Shown: piece by piece, positions 60,206-64,000 of the stretch
Numbering within the stretch: the stretch's first letter is position 1
Layout of the letters: every line of letters begins with the position of its first letter
From: UBA5078 sp040384465
GTDB lineage: Bacteria; Pseudomonadota; Gammaproteobacteria; Pseudomonadales; Pseudohongiellaceae
Assembly: GCA_040384465.1 (NCBI GenBank)
Contig: JAZKJF010000003.1
Coordinates: 1 to 64,000, forward strand
Length of the DNA: 64,000 nucleotides
Reading direction: 5' to 3'
The notes under the pieces: model-generated
Database searches by the model: none
What the model was told of the DNA's origin: nothing
Seen by the model: only the letters and a program-made list of their open reading frames with translations
Translations under genes and position numbers: made by a program

Positions 60206-62437
60206 ATGCACGCTGCCATACCAGACACACCCCCATTCCCCGTTCGGCGCCTCGCGCTGGGCATTGCCTGTTGCCTGCTGGCCACACAAGCGCTGAGTGC
60301 CGATTCCGAGCGCGGCATTGAAGAAGTGGTCGTCACCGCCACTCATCTGCCCCGCACACTGGATGAAATTGCCGGCACCGTTTCCGTGATCAGCGACGCC
60401 GACATCGAACGCCAGCTGGCCGACGACCTCAACGACATCACCCGCTTCCAACCCGGACTCTCTATGGACACCGCCAGTCGCGGTGGCAATCAGGGCTTCG
60501 TCATCCGGGGCATCGGCGGCAACCGGGTGCTGACCATCATCGACGGCATCCGCAGCAACGATATTTATGCAGCTGGCCCGGCATCCTACGGCAAGGATGC
60601 CTTTGAAGTGGACGATCTGCGCGCGGTGGAAGTCATTCGCGGACCCGCCTCCGTGCTCTACGGCGCGGATGCGATGGGCGGCGCGGTGATCCTGCGCAGC
60701 AAGAACCCGCAGGACTATCTGAATAACGGCGAGACCTCCGCCTTCTCTCTGCGCAGCTCCTCCAACAGCGTCAACGACCACTACAAGGGAGGCCTGACCT
60801 ATGCCTTCCAGCAGGGCACTCTGGGTTCCGTCGTGCAATACACTCGGCGCCAGTTCGGCGAAAACGAGATCAACGGCAACGCCCGGTTGAATCCTCAGGA
60901 CGGCGAATCCGATAACTGGATGGTCAAGAGCGTCTGGACCCCCAGCACCTCTCACCAGTGGCAACTGACGCTGGATTCTTCTGCCGAGCTGATCGACACG
61001 CGCATGGACTCCGAACTGACCACTTCGGTGAAACGCTCTGAAGGCAGCGACGCGACGGATCGCCTGCGCGCCAGTCTTGTCCACACCTGGACGCTGGCGA
61101 GCGCACTCGCCGACACTCTCGAAACCCAGCTGCACTGGCAGCGCACCGATGCCGAACAATTCAGCACACAACGGCTGACGAGCTATGCCTTCGTGAACAG
61201 GGCAGACCGCAGCAGCTACGGCGGCACCTCGGCCGAGCGCTTCAGTGACTTCGAGTTCAACCAGACCACCAGCACACTCGGCATCTTGCTGGCGAAGACC
61301 CTGGAAATCGGCAGCACACAGCACGCGCTGGTCTACGGTTTCAACACGGACCGTACAGAGACCGAGCGGCCACGGCACCGCTGTGATACGCAAGTCTCCA
61401 CCGGCGCCGTCAGCTGCAACATTCCCAGCTACCCATTTGCACCGCCGGAAGTCTTTCCCAACAAGACTTTTCCGGATACGACCACTGCGCGGACAGGCTT
61501 GTACTGGCAGGACGAAATTACGCTCGGAAGCAGCGGCTTCACCGTCATCCCAGGCCTGCGCTACGACCACTATGAAATGACGCCGCACCTGGATGCCTTG
61601 CTCAACGGTGGCGGCAACATCAGCAACTACGGCGGCTTCAATGTCGTGGATGTGGACGAGGAGCAGGCATCGGTCAACCTCGGGGTGATCTACGACCTGA
61701 GTGATAGCACGTCCTTCTTCGCGCAGTACGCAGAAGGCTACCGCCCACCCAACTTCGACGAATCCAATCAGGCGTTCGTCAACCTGGGCCACGGCTATGC
61801 CACGGTGCCAAACCCGGATCTGGAACCGGAGTCTAGTCGTGGCACGGAGGTGGGCATTCGAGCGAATTTCAGCCGCGCTGCTCTTAGCCTGGCGCTCTAC
61901 AACAACGTCTATGACAACTTCATCGAGAGCAAGACCATCGGCACCACCAACGGCATCAGCCTGTTTCAGGACAGCAATGTGGGCGAGGCTCATATCTACG
62001 GCGCAGAAATCACAGGGCTGTGGCAGGCGGGCGACCACTGGCAACTGCGCTCCTCCGTTGCCTGGAGCCGTGGCAAGGATGAGATCAGCGGTCGGCCGCT
62101 CAACTCCGTCGATCCGCTGACCGGCGTGGTCAGTGCCCGTTACGACGCGAGCACCGGACGCTGGAGCGTGGAAACCCTGCTGACGCTGGTCGGAGAACAG
62201 GACCGTGTTTCGGCGCCCGACAGAGTGACAGGCGAGCGCTACAGCCTTGTCGATCTCGTCGGCAGCTATCAGTTGGGCGAAGGCGCCTCCTTGCGCGTCG
62301 GAGTCTTCAATCTCTTCGATGAAGATTACGCGCGCTGGAGCAGCATCAAAGGATTGGCGGCGGCCGATGCCAACAACATTGCCAAGGCGCAGGCGCCAGG
62401 GACCAATTTCCGCGTAGGAGTGAATTATGAATTCTAA
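60206..62437 (+). CDS. TonB-dependent heme/hemoglobin receptor
   Basis: A 743-residue receptor. The signal peptide ends near ALSAD (about residue 33). The TonB box region EEVVVTATHLPR is followed by the plug (DIERQLADDLNDITRFQPGL; VIRGIGGNRVLTIIDG) and a barrel ending VNYEF. In the barrel, the segment FAQYAEGYRPPNFDE followed by N-P-D-L-E-P-E marks the hemoglobin/transferrin/lactoferrin receptor family. It imports heme or heme-protein iron. The preceding hemP supports heme. The gene overlaps the CbiX-like gene by 11 bases. Confidence 0.93.
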   Translation: MHAAIPDTPPFPVRRLALGIACCLLATQALSADSERGIEEVVVTATHLPRTLDEIAGTVSVISDADIERQLADDLNDITRFQPGLSMDTASRGGNQGFVIRGIGGNRVLTIIDGIRSNDIYAAGPASYGKDAFEVDDLRAVEVIRGPASVLYGADAMGGAVILRSKNPQDYLNNGETSAFSLRSSSNSVNDHYKGGLTYAFQQGTLGSVVQYTRRQFGENEINGNARLNPQDGESDNWMVKSVWTPSTSHQWQLTLDSSAELIDTRMDSELTTSVKRSEGSDATDRLRASLVHTWTLASALADTLETQLHWQRTDAEQFSTQRLTSYAFVNRADRSSYGGTSAERFSDFEFNQTTSTLGILLAKTLEIGSTQHALVYGFNTDRTETERPRHRCDTQVSTGAVSCNIPSYPFAPPEVFPNKTFPDTTTARTGLYWQDEITLGSSGFTVIPGLRYDHYEMTPHLDALLNGGGNISNYGGFNVVDVDEEQASVNLGVIYDLSDSTSFFAQYAEGYRPPNFDESNQAFVNLGHGYATVPNPDLEPESSRGTEVGIRANFSRAALSLALYNNVYDNFIESKTIGTTNGISLFQDSNVGEAHIYGAEITGLWQAGDHWQLRSSVAWSRGKDEISGRPLNSVDPLTGVVSARYDASTGRWSVETLLTLVGEQDRVSAPDRVTGERYSLVDLVGSYQLGEGASLRVGVFNLFDEDYARWSSIKGLAAADANNIAKAQAPGTNFRVGVNYEF

Positions 62438-63392
62438 AGACAAGATCAAAACTCTGCTGCAACCGACATTGCTGGCCTTGAGTCTGGCGTATTCGTTAAG
62501 CACCACCCACCACACCATCGCGCAGGAAGCTGATGATCTGGGAGTACTCGTCATGGCCCACGGCGGGTCCCTCGAATGGAACCAAGGCGTGCTCGACACT
62601 GTGGCACCGTTGACTGAGGAGTACACGCTGGAAGTCGCTTTCGGCATGGCGGATGCGGTGTCGATGCAGGAGGCTGTCGCCCGTCTGGAAGAGCGCGGTG
62701 CGGACCGAATCGCCGTGGTACGTCTGTTCATCAGCGGCGAGAGCTGGTACGAGCGCACCGAGCAGATCCTCGGCATGAAGGAAGGCGCTCCGGATCGCAC
62801 TGCAGCCACGGCGGCGGTGGATGAGCACGCGGGTCACACGATGCCTGCAGCTACTGACGTAGCAACCGGGCAACCCGCCGCCATGGGCCACAGCATGGAG
62901 TTCTGGAAGATCGACACGGAGGCACGCTTCGCCCTCAGCAAACCCGGCCTCGCGGAAGCGGAAGAAATGAGTGAGGTGCTGCTCGCCCGTGCTGCGGCAC
63001 TCAGCAAAAACCCGACGCAGGAAGACGTGCTGATTCTCGCACATGGCCCAGGCGACGACGCCGAAAACGCGCGCTGGATTGCCTACATCGAGGAGCGTGT
63101 GGCCAGGTTGCGCACAGATCATCCGTTCCGCAGTGTGAAAGTCGCGACACTGCGTGAAGACTGGGAAGAAAAACGCGTGGGCGCCGAACAGGAGGTGCGC
63201 GCGTTTGTCGACAATGCCAAAGCCACTGGTGGCACGGCCATTGTGATTCCCTATCGCGTTCATGGTTTCGGTCCCTATGCCGAAGTTCTGGAAGGATTGG
63301 ACTATGTCGCCGATGAACAGGGCCTGATTCCGCATGCAGGAGTCACGCGCTGGATTGCCGGGCAGATTGAGGAGTTGCACGCCGATCTCTGA
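62427..63392 (+). CDS. Exported CbiX/sirohydrochlorin-chelatase-like protein
   Basis: A 321-residue protein with a signal peptide (LLALSLAYSLSTTHHTIAQE, cleavage about residue 33). Two chelatase-like half domains follow. The first has VLVMAHGGSLEWN (about 41-53), with the His typical of CbiX active sites. The second has VLILAHGPGDDAEN (about 205-218). A His/Met-containing linker (DEHAGHTMPAA) lies between them. Cytosolic CbiX inserts cobalt or iron into tetrapyrroles, whereas this one is predicted to be periplasmic and is coupled to a heme receptor. A role in metal removal from, or binding to, imported heme is inference. Confidence 0.82.
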   Translation: MNSKDKIKTLLQPTLLALSLAYSLSTTHHTIAQEADDLGVLVMAHGGSLEWNQGVLDTVAPLTEEYTLEVAFGMADAVSMQEAVARLEERGADRIAVVRLFISGESWYERTEQILGMKEGAPDRTAATAAVDEHAGHTMPAATDVATGQPAAMGHSMEFWKIDTEARFALSKPGLAEAEEMSEVLLARAAALSKNPTQEDVLILAHGPGDDAENARWIAYIEERVARLRTDHPFRSVKVATLREDWEEKRVGAEQEVRAFVDNAKATGGTAIVIPYRVHGFGPYAEVLEGLDYVADEQGLIPHAGVTRWIAGQIEELHADL

Positions 63393-63433
63393 TCGATCGG
63401 TCGCAGCGTTTCACCTAACCGTTTTCTCTCGCC

Positions 63434-63460
63434 GGGAGCCTGCCACCGGGTCAGGCTCCC
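63434..63460. terminator. GC-rich hairpin after the CbiX-like gene
   Basis: GGGAGCCTG and CAGGCTCCC form a perfect 9-bp stem with a nine-base loop, 42 bases after the stop. No U-tract follows. It may be a weak terminator or a REP-derived stem, as it shares GGAGCCTGCC with the repeat family. Confidence 0.45.
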
Positions 63461-63495
63461 ATCGTCCCGCCGCTCTGCTACACACCTCGTCCTCA

Positions 63496-63515
63496 ATTGA
63501 GATTCGATTCTCAAT
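63496..63515. promoter_or_regulatory. Fur-like palindrome
   Basis: ATTGAGA, six bases, TCTCAAT: a perfect 7-bp dyad rich in the GAGAAT/ATTCTC halves found in iron boxes of gammaproteobacteria. It lies 55 bases upstream of the serine hydrolase start, where it would overlap the promoter. Confidence 0.6.
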
Positions 63516-63569
63516 ATGCTTACATCCCTGTCGTTTCCACACAGCCAGCCATTCACCCGGGGGGGATTC

Positions 63570-64000
63570 ATGCGCAACCTTTTACAGACCTCATTGCAAA
63601 CCATCAGAATCAATCTGCAGCGCACGGGACTGGCACTGCTTATCGCAGCCGCAACGCTGGCACAGAGTCATGCACAAAGCGCTGACCGCAATCTGGCACA
63701 AGTCAGCCCGGAAGACGTCGGCATGAGCAGCACCGCCCTGGCAGCGTTCAACACTGGCATGCGCGGCGAAGTCGACAAGGGTCAACTCGCTGGCATCATC
63801 ACCATGATCGCCCGAGAAGGTAAGCTGGTGCACACCGATGTCTATGGGTATCAGGACCTCGAAAACAAAGTGCCGATGGATGAAGAGACCATCTTCCGCA
63901 TTTTCTCGATGACCAAACCCATCGTCGGCGTGGCGCTGATGACGCTGCATGAAGACGGCAAATTCAGCCTCGATGATCCGGTGGAAAAGTTCATCCCCGA
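63570..64000 (+). CDS. Beta-lactamase-family serine hydrolase (5' part)
   Basis: The first 143 residues are present and the gene runs off the window end. A signal peptide covers about residues 16-36 (cleavage near SHAQS). The class C beta-lactamase/CubicO fold begins with DVGMSSTALAAFN and contains the catalytic SxxK as S113-M-T-K116, followed by PIVGVALMTLHEDGKFSLDDPV. Members include esterases and peptidases, so antibiotic resistance should not be assumed. The Fur-like palindrome upstream hints at expression under iron limitation. Confidence 0.88.
   Translation, partial: MRNLLQTSLQTIRINLQRTGLALLIAAATLAQSHAQSADRNLAQVSPEDVGMSSTALAAFNTGMRGEVDKGQLAGIITMIAREGKLVHTDVYGYQDLENKVPMDEETIFRIFSMTKPIVGVALMTLHEDGKFSLDDPVEKFIP

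Overview
The window looks like chromosomal DNA from a GC-rich, aerobic, non-enteric gammaproteobacterium. The pointers are a NasT/NasS-type assimilatory nitrate cluster, heme A synthase, PA2779/PA2778-type neighbours, a YqjD/YqjE-type stress operon, YfiR signalling and many short REP-like palindromes of the TGTAGGAGCCTGCC type. The genus cannot be fixed from sequence alone. No rRNA, tRNA, insertion sequence, CRISPR array or prophage was seen.

Region by region. (1) 1-13052 is a complete nitrate-assimilation locus: porin, nasT, nasS, nrtA, nrtB, nrtC, nirB, nirD, nasA. Two leaders, before the porin and before nrtA, each carry a U-tract terminator preceded by a small hairpin whose six-base loop has A at position 1 and G at position 4 and whose 3' arm shares bases with the terminator. 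This is the architecture targeted by ANTAR antiterminators, and nasT encodes one. A good sigma-54-type promoter lies upstream of the second leader. (2) 13098-27170 holds mixed housekeeping and secreted proteins: a secreted unknown, an MBL-fold hydrolase, a YcaQ-type DNA glycosylase, a YbaL-like antiporter, an aldo/keto reductase, a DUF4159 protein, a DHA2 efflux pump, a DUF1501 / cytochrome c pair, and CorA. (3) 27411-32336 is a five-gene Liv-type ABC importer whose last ATPase has arginine in place of the Walker A lysine. (4) 32510-38752 carries an S1/P1 nuclease, heme A synthase with a REP-derived C-terminus, a PspB-like protein, and trpE(G)-hslO behind a short leader peptide with tandem Trp codons.

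(5) 38889-42564: two tandem paralogous secreted proteins of unknown function, then the PA2779/PA2778 pair. (6) 42569-44158: a type IV AbiE toxin-antitoxin module with a candidate operator, in DNA that looks less GC-rich than its surroundings. (7) 44192-53091: regulatory and envelope-stress genes (HDOD protein, OmpA/DUF4398 lipoproteins, REC-PAS / Crp-like / hybrid kinase operon, BON lipoprotein, YqjD-YqjE-YqjK-like operon, two tiny membrane proteins, 1-Cys peroxiredoxin). (8) 53110-59575: a five-gene minus-strand operon, TonB-dependent receptor, YfiR, CHASE8-like histidine kinase, REC-PAS-GGDEF-EAL protein with a degenerate GGDEF site, and a stand-alone receiver. It reads as an outer-membrane-to-c-di-GMP relay. 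(9) 59772-64000: iron acquisition (hemP, hemoglobin-type TonB receptor, an exported CbiX-like protein) and the start of a serine hydrolase preceded by a Fur-like palindrome.

The most interesting points are the two ANTAR leaders, the trp leader peptide, the receptor-YfiR-kinase-EAL operon, the exported chelatase-like protein next to a heme receptor, and the Walker A substitution in LivF.
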